Shown: positions 47,790 through 55,789 of the stretch, piece by piece | Numbering within the stretch: the first letter of the stretch is position 1 | Layout of the letters: every line of letters begins with the position of its first letter | DNA from: Methanohalophilus sp. RSK | GTDB taxonomy: Archaea > Halobacteriota > Methanosarcinia > Methanosarcinales > Methanosarcinaceae | Direction: 5' to 3' | NCBI RefSeq assembly: GCF_003722075.1 | Contig: NZ_RDSK01000009.1 | Coordinates: 124,001 to 188,000 of the forward strand | DNA length: 64,000 nt | Position numbers and translations under genes: made by a program | Notes under the pieces: generated by a model | Database searches by the model: none | Seen by the model: the letters and a program-made list of their open reading frames with translations, nothing else | Told to the model about the DNA's origin: nothing

Positions 47790-50537
47790 ATGAATGCCAC
47801 AAATTATAGTGAAGAAGCAACACGTCTAAAATTGATAGATTCTGAGTTGGAAAAATGGTGGTTGCCTATATCTAAATACATCCGCACAGAAGTAAACACA
47901 GTTCAGTCTGATTTCAAAAATTACACCTATGTATTGGATGATGGTACTTACAAAAAAGGCGATAAATTCATTGACTATCTTCTTCTGGCAGACGATAACT
48001 CACCACTTGCTATTATCGAAGCAAAGAAATATTCCAAAGACCCAGATAAAGGCAGAATTCAGGCACGAACTTATGCCAAAGATATTGAGGCACAGACTAA
48101 CAGACCCATACCAATTTTTCTGACCAATGGTTTAGAGTGGAGATTTATAGACCATAATGGGTATGAACGTGAAGTAAGCGGTCCATTCAGTCAGGATGAT
48201 CTCTGGAGAAGATTGCGGTTATATCTTGAACAAAAGGACACCGTTCAATATGGCGTCAACCCGAAAATAGTCGACAGAAAGAAAAGTGTTGATATTGTAA
48301 AAATCCTAAATCAGCATTTTTCAAATGGATATCGTTCTGCTCTTATACAGATGGCTACTGGAACTGGTAAAACAAGAGTGGCAATGGCAGGATGTGATGG
48401 TCTCATCCAGTCCAGATATGTTCAGAATATTTTGTTTGTGGCAGATCGTTCAGTACTGGTAACGCAGGCAAATACACAGGGATTCCAGAAATTCTTTAAG
48501 GAACCGATAGCGGATCTACGGAATGGATTTACCAACTCATCCAGATTATACACTTCCACCGTTCAAACACTTATGACAAAGCCAGATGATGCTGATTTCA
48601 GGATGTATCAGAAGTTCAGTCCTGGATTTTTTGATCTTATTATATATGACGAAGCTCACCGATCCTATTATGACAAAAATAATGTTGTAATGGGATACTT
48701 CGACTCGATGAAACTGGGTCTTACTGCTACACCAAAATCAAATGAATCCAAGAATACATATCAACTGTTTGGATGTGATATTGGTGTACCTACTGCAGAA
48801 TATCCTTATGAAGATGCGGTTTATGATGGTGTTCTAGTACCCTACAGCACAAAGGTAGTGGAAACAGAAGTATTGACAAAAGGTATTGATGGTAGTGGGT
48901 TATCAGAAGAACTCAAAGATCAACTTCGAAGACAGGAAGAAAATCCCGATGATTTGAAATTTGAAGGGAACGAATTTGATGTTGTTTTCATGGATAATGA
49001 AACCAATAAGATCATTATTCAAACTTTCCTGGATACATGCTATAAATCCGACGACGGTCTGCCATGTAAAACAATATTTTTCTGTTCAAGTATTGATCAT
49101 GCTGACCATATGAAGAAAATGTTTGACGAAGTGGTACCTAAAATAGGAAGATATGTTGAGGTAATCACTTCCGATAAGTATCGTTATGAAGATGAAGTCG
49201 GGAGGTTTAAGACAAAATCAGATCCAAGGATTGCTCTTTCTGTTGGTGTGCTTGACACGGGTGTAGATATCCCTGAAATCTGTAATCTTGTTTTCATAAA
49301 ACCAGTTCGTTCAAGTGTACGTTTCTGGCAGATGTTTGGCAGGGGAACACGTAATCAGGAATCATGTAATCATCTTGAGTGGGTACCAAACAGAGAAAAG
49401 AACAATTTTTTCATTCTGGATTTCAAAGTTGGCGATCATTCAAATGTTGAATATCATCTTGGAGGCCAGTCCGAAGATGAAGAACGAAAACGTATTGGTC
49501 TGCCTGAACAGATATTCATTAAAAGAGTGACTCTATTGACCAAGGATCTCAATGAGGAACAACAGGAGGTTATTGGGGCACATATAATCGAGACGGTCAA
49601 TAGTCTTGATACTAATTCCCATATAATCAGGAAAAAACTACCAGCGATTGAAAAGATTAAGAATTCCAGCCCGTTTGAACTTTCTCAATACATCAACGAT
49701 CTGAATAATGAAATTGTACCACTGATAATGTACAATAGTGGAAATGATCCCAATATAATGCGTTTCATCCTCGAAATTGAAGAGTTGTATATACACATCT
49801 TGAATGAAGATGGGGAAGCAATCAAGGAGTTAAAGAACTACTTCGAAATATATGCAACCAATATACTTCAGAAGGATAATCTCCAGGAAGTCAAGAACAA
49901 TAAGTCCCTGATATTATCAATGTTACAGGACAAGTTCTGGGATGACCTTACTTTTGCTAGAGTTGATCAGATTGTACGTGAATTTGCTCCACTTGTGAAA
50001 TATTATGAACCCGAACGAGGCAAAAAGTATCAAATCGATGCACCTGACCACATCTTAATGGAAAAGGACATTGAGTTTGAAATAAAGGATGATCCTGATA
50101 TAGGCAATTTACTGGATAACAATCCTATTGCAGATAAAATTCGCCAGGGTACGGGAGTTACTTCCGCTGAACTAAAAGAACTAGAATCATTGCTTGAAGA
50201 CCTTGACAGGAGACTTACTATAGATCGTATCCAATGGCTACGTGAGATTGATTACCTTCAATTCCTGCGGGATATTCTGGAAATCGATTTTGATGACACT
50301 CCTGAAGAAGTTATCAAGGCAGAGTTTGAAGCCAAGGTTCTTGATGGACATGATTATTCCACAGAACAGAAACGCTTGTTGAACGTTGCTCTGAGTCAGT
50401 TCATTATGAACAAATATATTGAACTTTCAGATTTCAGTCATGATCCAATTGCACAATACCGTCCGCTTGATATTTTCGATGACGTAAATGAACTGAAAGA
50501 AATTGTTGATAACTTTTCTAGAATTCAGATGTACTGA
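47790..50537 (+). CDS. hsdR: Type I restriction enzyme R subunit (HsdR)
   Basis: DNA-translocating and cleaving subunit of a type I restriction system. It has 915 residues. The N-terminal PD-(D/E)xK nuclease shows D62, E77-A-K79 (LAIIEAKKY) and the QxxxY motif (QARTY, 91-95). The SF2 motor follows with Walker A ATGTGKTRVAMAG (189-201), DEAH at 287-290, LTATP and the motif VI-like QMFGRGTRNQ. A C-terminal helical domain completes the usual layout. A TATA box (TTATATATAT, about 47757-47766) about 28 bp before the ATG points to a leaderless mRNA separate from the upstream gene. The matching S and M subunits lie 2 kb downstream. Confidence 0.95.
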   Translation: MNATNYSEEATRLKLIDSELEKWWLPISKYIRTEVNTVQSDFKNYTYVLDDGTYKKGDKFIDYLLLADDNSPLAIIEAKKYSKDPDKGRIQARTYAKDIEAQTNRPIPIFLTNGLEWRFIDHNGYEREVSGPFSQDDLWRRLRLYLEQKDTVQYGVNPKIVDRKKSVDIVKILNQHFSNGYRSALIQMATGTGKTRVAMAGCDGLIQSRYVQNILFVADRSVLVTQANTQGFQKFFKEPIADLRNGFTNSSRLYTSTVQTLMTKPDDADFRMYQKFSPGFFDLIIYDEAHRSYYDKNNVVMGYFDSMKLGLTATPKSNESKNTYQLFGCDIGVPTAEYPYEDAVYDGVLVPYSTKVVETEVLTKGIDGSGLSEELKDQLRRQEENPDDLKFEGNEFDVVFMDNETNKIIIQTFLDTCYKSDDGLPCKTIFFCSSIDHADHMKKMFDEVVPKIGRYVEVITSDKYRYEDEVGRFKTKSDPRIALSVGVLDTGVDIPEICNLVFIKPVRSSVRFWQMFGRGTRNQESCNHLEWVPNREKNNFFILDFKVGDHSNVEYHLGGQSEDEERKRIGLPEQIFIKRVTLLTKDLNEEQQEVIGAHIIETVNSLDTNSHIIRKKLPAIEKIKNSSPFELSQYINDLNNEIVPLIMYNSGNDPNIMRFILEIEELYIHILNEDGEAIKELKNYFEIYATNILQKDNLQEVKNNKSLILSMLQDKFWDDLTFARVDQIVREFAPLVKYYEPERGKKYQIDAPDHILMEKDIEFEIKDDPDIGNLLDNNPIADKIRQGTGVTSAELKELESLLEDLDRRLTIDRIQWLREIDYLQFLRDILEIDFDDTPEEVIKAEFEAKVLDGHDYSTEQKRLLNVALSQFIMNKYIELSDFSHDPIAQYRPLDIFDDVNELKEIVDNFSRIQMY

Positions 50538-50562
50538 AAATGGGTATAAAAGAGGGATTATT

Positions 50563-51012
50563 ATGTCATATCAGGTGAAATCAATCTTATCTTTATTTTT
50601 TGTTTTGATGTTAATTATATCGTTGCCAATATGTGCAGCAGATCCACCAGAGGACGATTCTCCCACTGAAACTCAAACAGTTGATGATTCAACCAGTGAA
50701 AGCTATAAAGTCCTATTCGAAGAATCTCAAAATGAAACAGCATACTACAAAGAGCAGTATGAAGAATTATATGAAAACGGGTCCACGAATATTTCTAACA
50801 AATATATTACGAACATAAAAAATGAACTTACTATTGCCAATGAAAAAATTACTGTACTTAATCAAAGTATAACCAAATTACAGAGTACCATTAATTATCT
50901 GTCTATTGGAATTTTCTTTACATTTGGGATTACATTAATTGAATTTTTGTATGTTCTAAGAATGAAAATAAATAATGGAAAACACGCAAATGACGATGAT
51001 TCCAGTAAATAA
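50563..51012 (+). CDS. Small membrane protein with signal peptide, coiled coil and C-terminal membrane helix
   Basis: A 149-residue protein not recognised as a known family. Residues 7-25 look like a signal peptide (ILSLFFVLMLIISLPICAA), followed by an acidic Thr/Ser-rich stretch (about 27-47), a coiled coil with many Asn (about 80-112) and a membrane helix at 112-133 (YLSIGIFFTFGITLIEFLYVL) with a short basic-acidic tail. The domain between would lie outside the cell. It starts 25 bp after hsdR and ends 9 bp before the transglutaminase-like gene, suggesting an operon. The ATG at 50563 was chosen because the signal peptide begins there. Confidence 0.6.
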   Translation: MSYQVKSILSLFFVLMLIISLPICAADPPEDDSPTETQTVDDSTSESYKVLFEESQNETAYYKEQYEELYENGSTNISNKYITNIKNELTIANEKITVLNQSITKLQSTINYLSIGIFFTFGITLIEFLYVLRMKINNGKHANDDDSSK

Positions 51013-51021
51013 TTGATTTCC

Positions 51022-51987
51022 ATGAACTTCGACCTCAAGTCTGTGTTTAACAATATGAAATATAGTTTTACACAGGCATTCAACAAAAAAACAATAGCAA
51101 TATCCTTGATAATTCTTTTAACCATATTTTTATTACCGAAGACGAGTCTTGTATTTTTCGATTATGTATATGGTGAAACTGTGATGGATGAAACATCTTC
51201 AATGGTTATTGGTAATTCTAGTGACCCAAATGAAATGGCTATATCAATAATGTCATGGGAATCACGTCATTTTTATAATCCGTATAATAATTTTGATAAA
51301 GATAGTAAGTTGCAGGAATTTGGCTTATACAACTATTCTGGAAGTATCGAGGAGATTAAGTTATTTTGGCGAGATGCTCCTGTTCCATGGATAATTCATT
51401 TCGGGACTGCTAATTGTGAAGAATATTCAAGAGTTTTTGTCGAATTAATGAGGCATAATGGAGCAGAAGCCAGATTTATTCATAGTCCTGCAGGTGATCA
51501 TTGTTGGGCAGAATACAAAAATGAAAATGGAAATTGGATTGTTGTGGATCCGTCATGTAATCGTGTAATTGGAACTGCTAGGTTTGAGTTTGCAAAACAC
51601 TGGAACAGAGACCTATGTTACATAGAAGTCATCGATGAAAATAGCAACTGGATAGATGTATCAGACCAATATATCAATCGTTCAGATGTTTATGTAGAAA
51701 TTCATGAAAATGGTAAACCCGTTGATAAATACGATCTCTACGTTTACAATCACTATTTGAAGGACACAAAAGGTGGAAAATATGACAAACCGATAATTGC
51801 AACCAGAAAGCAATCTTTCAATAAGTCAGGGATTTCTACTTTTAAGCTGGGGACAGGGAACTATACCTTTACATTGATGAATCCGCATCTTCCGTTTTTC
51901 AAGTATCAATTACCTGTTAACATTACTGAAAACAAACCAAAACATCTCGTTTATAATTTGGATGAAGAAAAGCATTTATTTTTATGA
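51022..51987 (+). CDS. Membrane-anchored transglutaminase-like (papain-fold) protein
   Basis: A 321-residue protein with one N-terminal membrane anchor (about 24-41, TIAISLIILLTIFLLPK), which places the rest outside the cell. The transglutaminase-like core has the full triad: C132 in GTANCEEYSRVF, H160 in AGDHCWAEY and D176 in WIVVDPSCN. Most archaeal and bacterial members are proteases or peptide-modifying enzymes. The C-terminal 120 residues look beta-rich (SDVYVEIHENGKPVDKYDL, STFKLGTGNYTFTL), like a carboxypeptidase-regulatory-type domain. The ATG at 51022 is preferred to an upstream TTG. An extracytoplasmic hydrolase inside a type I restriction locus is unexpected. Confidence 0.75.
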   Translation: MNFDLKSVFNNMKYSFTQAFNKKTIAISLIILLTIFLLPKTSLVFFDYVYGETVMDETSSMVIGNSSDPNEMAISIMSWESRHFYNPYNNFDKDSKLQEFGLYNYSGSIEEIKLFWRDAPVPWIIHFGTANCEEYSRVFVELMRHNGAEARFIHSPAGDHCWAEYKNENGNWIVVDPSCNRVIGTARFEFAKHWNRDLCYIEVIDENSNWIDVSDQYINRSDVYVEIHENGKPVDKYDLYVYNHYLKDTKGGKYDKPIIATRKQSFNKSGISTFKLGTGNYTFTLMNPHLPFFKYQLPVNITENKPKHLVYNLDEEKHLFL

Positions 51988-52115
51988 TGATTTTTGGATC
52001 ATGCGGTTTATTTCATGTTTTAGCATAAACTAAACATTGCTAATTACGATATACATCGAGAAAATCATACTAAGTTGATTTTAAAACAGAAATTTGGTAA
52101 AAATTAGAAAAATAG

Positions 52116-52133
52116 GGTAAACATTGGTTTACC
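52116..52133. promoter_or_regulatory. Palindromic operator-like site before the RHH-hsdS-hsdM operon
   Basis: GGTAAAC (52116-52122), a 4-bp spacer ATTG and GTTTACC (52127-52133) form a perfect two-fold repeat. It lies directly upstream of the TATA box TTTATATA (52141-52148), where a bound protein would block TBP/TFB. The predicted transcript start is at or next to the ATG at 52171. The first gene of the operon encodes a probable ribbon-helix-helix protein, so autorepression is the natural inference. Confidence 0.5.
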
Positions 52134-52170
52134 TAATTAATTTATATACTATTACTGCGTATTCCCATGT

Positions 52171-52545
52171 ATGGAATACAAAACCCTGGCTACAAAGCTA
52201 CGACAGGATGATTTTTCCAAGTTCAAATATATCTGTGATAAGAAGGGATTATCGCAGTCTGCATACATGCGGGAGTTGATTCTTTTTGAAATTAACAATC
52301 CGATGCATCAATTTGTTGCAGGAAAAAATGTATTTGAATACATTCCAGATAAGGATCTTTTTTCATGGTATGTGACTACAGATCATGGGGAAAGTCATGC
52401 TGTGATTGAAAATATCTCTGCTGAATTTCTGAGAGATCTCCAGGATGCCATTAACGAAGGTATGGAACGGAGATCGTCATTAATTGGACAGATGAAAGAG
52501 GATTCTGTTGCTATTTCTGAAAAATTCATGAGGAACGATATATGA
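52171..52545 (+). CDS. Probable ribbon-helix-helix (CopG/MetJ-like) regulator
   Basis: A 124-residue protein whose first 45 residues fit a ribbon-helix-helix DNA-binding fold: a short basic strand (YKTLATKLRQDD), helix 1 (FSKFKYICDKKG) and helix 2 after a turn (SQSAYMRELILFEI). The C-terminal 80 residues are not recognised and may bind an effector or partner. A palindromic site and TATA box lie just upstream. The transcript is probably leaderless (TATA about 26 bp from the ATG). Its stop overlaps the hsdS start (ATGA), so regulator and modification genes are coupled. Likely role: control of hsdS-hsdM expression. Confidence 0.6.
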   Translation: MEYKTLATKLRQDDFSKFKYICDKKGLSQSAYMRELILFEINNPMHQFVAGKNVFEYIPDKDLFSWYVTTDHGESHAVIENISAEFLRDLQDAINEGMERRSSLIGQMKEDSVAISEKFMRNDI

Positions 52546-53687
52546 AAACTGATAGAAACCTACCTGATGGATGGGAGTGGAAGCAACTTGACGAGGTATG
52601 TGAAATTCGCAAAGGGAGCAGTATCACTAAAAAGAAAATCGGCGAAGGAGACATTCCCGTAGTTGCTGGTGGAAAGGAACCTGCTTACTTCCATGATAAA
52701 TCCAATAGAAATGGGGAAACGATTACAGTAAGTGCTTCAGGTGCATATGCAGGCTATGTAAATTATTTTATCCAGCCAATTTTTGCATCAGATTGTAGTA
52801 CAATTAAACCAATCAATTGCGGAGACTTACTACCAAGTTTTGTTTATAAAATGTTAAAATCTCGTCAAAATGAAATTTATAATTTACAGAAAGGCGGTGG
52901 CCAACCACACGTATATCCCAAAGATTTAAAAGGATTTAAAATTCCTGTCCCCCCTGTTGATACTCAGCGAAAGATAATTGATATCCTCGATTCCATGGAA
53001 GAACTTCAACACCTGCGTAAAGAAACACTTGGTATTTCCGATCAATTGATTCAGAGTGTATTTCTGGAGATGTTTGGAGATCCTAAGAAAAATCCAAAAG
53101 GATGGGTTACAATTTTGTTAAAAGAATGTATTGAAAATGTTAGATATGGAACAAGTAGCCCACCTACCTTCTCTGAAAGTGGAATTCCATTTATCAGAGC
53201 TACTAACATTAAGAAAGGTCGGATATTAGAAAAAAATATGAAATATATTCCCGAATCAGAATCACACAAAATTGAAAAATGTAAGCTAGACCAAAATGAT
53301 ATTTTAATTGTTCGAAGTGGTGTAAACACAGGTGATTGTGCACTGGTTGGTGAAAAATATAGTTCTGCATATGCAGGATATGATCTCATTTTGAATCCAA
53401 ATAGTAATAAACTGAATGAATTTTACTTAGTACAACTATTATATTCTCAGTATTATCAAAAAATACTATTAATGTTGTCAAGACGAGCAGGTCAACCACA
53501 CATAAATTCCAAGCAAGTTAAAGAACTCCAAATACCCCTCCCACCCGTGCACCTACAACAACAATTCGCTGATTTTGTACAGTCCGTTGAAGACATGAAA
53601 TCCAGTCAGTTAAAATCTGCCGAGACAATGGATGAAATGTTCAATTCTTTCCTTGATAAAGCCTTCAGAGGTGAACTTGTATGCTAA
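52542..53687 (+). CDS. hsdS: Type I restriction-modification specificity subunit (HsdS)
   Basis: Chooses the DNA target for both modification and restriction. The 381-residue protein has two target-recognition domains, each followed by a conserved helix region: first GGQPHVYPKDLKGFKIPVPP (about 122-141) with RKIIDILDSMEEL, and second RAGQPHINSKQVKELQIPLPP (about 311-331) with QQFADFVQSVEDM. The two halves are clearly internal repeats, as expected. It overlaps the upstream regulator gene by 4 bp and hsdM by 7 bp. Confidence 0.93.
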   Translation: MKTDRNLPDGWEWKQLDEVCEIRKGSSITKKKIGEGDIPVVAGGKEPAYFHDKSNRNGETITVSASGAYAGYVNYFIQPIFASDCSTIKPINCGDLLPSFVYKMLKSRQNEIYNLQKGGGQPHVYPKDLKGFKIPVPPVDTQRKIIDILDSMEELQHLRKETLGISDQLIQSVFLEMFGDPKKNPKGWVTILLKECIENVRYGTSSPPTFSESGIPFIRATNIKKGRILEKNMKYIPESESHKIEKCKLDQNDILIVRSGVNTGDCALVGEKYSSAYAGYDLILNPNSNKLNEFYLVQLLYSQYYQKILLMLSRRAGQPHINSKQVKELQIPLPPVHLQQQFADFVQSVEDMKSSQLKSAETMDEMFNSFLDKAFRGELVC

Positions 53688-55195
53688 GTCCTGAGATGAA
53701 ATCCAATATAAACAAACTTTGGGACCGATTCTGGAGTAACGGAATCTCCAATCCCCTGACAGCCATAGAACAGATATCCTACCTGATCTTCATGAAAAGG
53801 TTGGAAGATGAAGATAACAAGAACAAGAACAATGCCCGACTAAGAAACGAGATCTATAACTCTATTTTTGCGGGAAATGAAGATTGCAAATGGTCTGTTT
53901 GGACGAAATATGAGTCCAATAAAATGCTTGAACATGTACGGAATGAAGTTTTCCCATTCCTGAAAACAATCGATGGGAAAAAATCCCTATATTCAAAGTA
54001 CATGGATGATGCGGTTTTCGTAATAACTTCAGGTTCATTGTTATCCGAATCTGTAAAGATTATCAATGACCTTCATATCACCGAACAGAACAGGGATGCA
54101 CAGGGCGACATCTATGAGTATATCCTGAGTGAGCTCAGAACTTCAGGAAAGAATGGCCAGTTCAGGACACCAAACCATATTCGGAAATTGATGGCAGCAT
54201 TGACACAACCAAAAGTTGGAGATATGATCTGTGATCCTGCATGTGGTACTGCAGGTTTCATTGTCTCTGCAATGATGCATATCCTGAAAGAACATACATC
54301 TGACAAGTTCATTGAGACCGATGGACAGGGATTTAAGCATAATTTTGTCGGGGATCAATTAAGCAAAGAAGATTACGAAACCCTGCTCAATGATACATTC
54401 TATGGCTCAGATATCGATCAGACAATGGTACGCATTGCAATGATGAATCTGATGATGCATGGAATCAGAAATCCACATATAACCCACAGAAACAGCCTAG
54501 TGGAATGTGAAAAAGAGAAAGGAAAATACACACTTGTCCTTGCAAATCCACCCTTCAAAGGGAGCATCAACAAGGAAGAAATCAAAGGCAAATTCAGTAT
54601 TACTACGACAAAAACTGAATTGTTGTATCTGGACTTAATGTGTGACCTATTACAGACAGGTGGTAGATGTGCTGTAATCGTTCCCGATGGTGTATTATTT
54701 GGCAGTAGCAATGCCCATAAAAAAATTCGTGAGAGGATAGTAGACGAATGCAGTTTGAGTGGAGTTATTTCAATGCCATCGGGAGTGTTCAAACCATATG
54801 CAGGTGTATCGACAGGAATCCTTGTCTTCACCAAAGGTGAACCAACCGAAAAAGTCTGGTTCTACAATATGGAAGCAGATGGCTTCACATTGGACGATAA
54901 GCGGACTTTCATCGATGGGAAGGGTGACATTCCCGACATCATCGAAAAGTTCCATGACAGGGAAAATCAGGACTTTTCTGACCGTACAGGGAAATGTTTC
55001 TTTGTGCCTGCAGATGAGATTCGGGAAAACGATTACGATCTAAGTATTTCCAAGTACAAGGAAATTGAATATGAGGAAATCGAATACGAACCACCCGAAG
55101 TACTCTATAACAGGCTACAATCCAATGAAGATGACATTTTGTCAAAAATGAAGGAGGTACAGGAGAAGTTAGGCGAATGTGTTGCAGATAAATGA
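53681..55195 (+). CDS. hsdM: Type I restriction-modification DNA adenine methyltransferase (HsdM)
   Basis: N6-adenine methyltransferase subunit. The 504-residue protein has the HsdM N-terminal helical domain (about 5-130), QFRTPNHIRKLMAAL (160-174), SAM motif I CDPACGTAGF (184-193) and the catalytic motif IV NPPF (289-292). The C-terminal helical tail for HsdS contact ends the protein. Translation probably re-initiates within the 7-bp overlap with hsdS. A hairpin terminator follows immediately. Confidence 0.95.
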   Translation: MLSPEMKSNINKLWDRFWSNGISNPLTAIEQISYLIFMKRLEDEDNKNKNNARLRNEIYNSIFAGNEDCKWSVWTKYESNKMLEHVRNEVFPFLKTIDGKKSLYSKYMDDAVFVITSGSLLSESVKIINDLHITEQNRDAQGDIYEYILSELRTSGKNGQFRTPNHIRKLMAALTQPKVGDMICDPACGTAGFIVSAMMHILKEHTSDKFIETDGQGFKHNFVGDQLSKEDYETLLNDTFYGSDIDQTMVRIAMMNLMMHGIRNPHITHRNSLVECEKEKGKYTLVLANPPFKGSINKEEIKGKFSITTTKTELLYLDLMCDLLQTGGRCAVIVPDGVLFGSSNAHKKIRERIVDECSLSGVISMPSGVFKPYAGVSTGILVFTKGEPTEKVWFYNMEADGFTLDDKRTFIDGKGDIPDIIEKFHDRENQDFSDRTGKCFFVPADEIRENDYDLSISKYKEIEYEEIEYEPPEVLYNRLQSNEDDILSKMKEVQEKLGECVADK

Positions 55196-55220
55196 TGGAG
55201 GCTTTCGGCCTCCATTTTTA
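55195..55220 (+). terminator. Hairpin terminator after hsdM
   Basis: ATGGAGGC (55195-55202), loop TTTCG, GCCTCCAT (55208-55215), then TTTTTAT. The 8-bp stem with a T-rich tail directly follows the hsdM stop codon (its final A is shared). It looks like an intrinsic terminator of bacterial style, which may point to the origin of the island. Confidence 0.6.
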
Positions 55221-55465
55221 TGGGATTTTTGGATTGAGGTCGAACGATCCAATTAATCTTGGTATCAATATGCAGTCCTTTAGAAATTGAGGTCTATTGG
55301 ATTGTAACAATATAAAATTCATGAGAATTTGTTGAAAATTGGAGGTATCAACAATGTATAGGAATGATGATTTATGGAGAAAATTGAGAATGCACATAAA
55401 CTCATTAGATGGAATGAGAAAAAGGAACATAACAATTCCACTAAAGATGATGGAATCGAACTAAC

Positions 55466-55598
55466 AGAGATTGTCGGAAAAGCCCATATTCAAGAAAATT
55501 ATGACATATCCATTAAATACAGTGCAACCCAGCATAGCGTTTTACTTTCAGTCATTGCTTGAAATGTTTCGATTTTACCACTTTTCCGACAGTCTCTT
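55466..55598. repeat. 17-bp imperfect inverted repeat in the gap after hsdM
   Basis: AGAGATTGTCGGAAAAG (55466-55482) and CTTTTCCGACAGTCTCT (55581-55597) are inverted copies with one mismatch, 98 bp apart. The 594-bp gap between hsdM and the budA-like gene otherwise holds the hsdM terminator, AT-rich sequence and the right-end repeat cluster. A 62-codon frame (55374-55562) here shows no family resemblance and is not annotated. The repeat could be a small element remnant or a large hairpin. Confidence 0.5.
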
Positions 55599-55693
55599 TA
55601 ATTCTAATAGTTTGAGTTTTTGATATTGCAATTGTACATCATTTCTGATTTTCGTATCTAATATAACCAGCAAACGTTTTCCGAGTTAGTGTT

Positions 55694-55765
55694 TTGACCA
55701 TAAAATAGGTGTTCTGACTATAAAGTAGGCGTTTTGACTATAAAGTGGGGCACTTTAGAGGCAAG
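55694..55765. repeat. Right-end repeat cluster (TTGACYATAAAGT units plus inverted outer copy)
   Basis: Units start at 55694 (TTGACCATAAAAT), 55714 (CTGACTATAAAGT) and 55734 (TTGACTATAAAGT), exactly 20 bp apart and in the same direction as those of the left end. ACTTTAGAGGCAA at 55753-55765 is the inverted counterpart of the left outermost unit at 44746-44758. Confidence 0.75.
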
Positions 55766-55789
55766 CCCGTAAAAAAGAAAAAAGGTCAC

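Larger units (their letters stand above)
44741..55768. mobile_element. AT-rich accessory island with transposon-like ends carrying a type I restriction-modification locus
   Basis: Seven genes are bracketed by related end sequences. The outermost motif TTGCCTCTAAAGT at 44746 is repeated inverted at 55753-55765 (ACTTTAGAGGCAA), and extends outward as GGG(T/C)TTGCC on both sides. Inside each end are three TTGACYATAAAGT-like units spaced exactly 20 bp. GTAAAAAA directly flanks both ends (44733-44740 and 55769-55776), a possible 8-bp target duplication, although A-rich. No transposase or integrase is present. The inner repeats are in the same direction at both ends, unlike simple transposase sites. 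The genes are more AT-rich than dapL and the downstream genes. I interpret it as a non-autonomous cassette moved in trans, with the boundaries tentative. Confidence 0.5.

Noticed and set aside
55374-55562. 62-codon frame after hsdM
   Set aside because: No family resemblance, no convincing ribosome-binding site, and it overlaps the inverted repeat.
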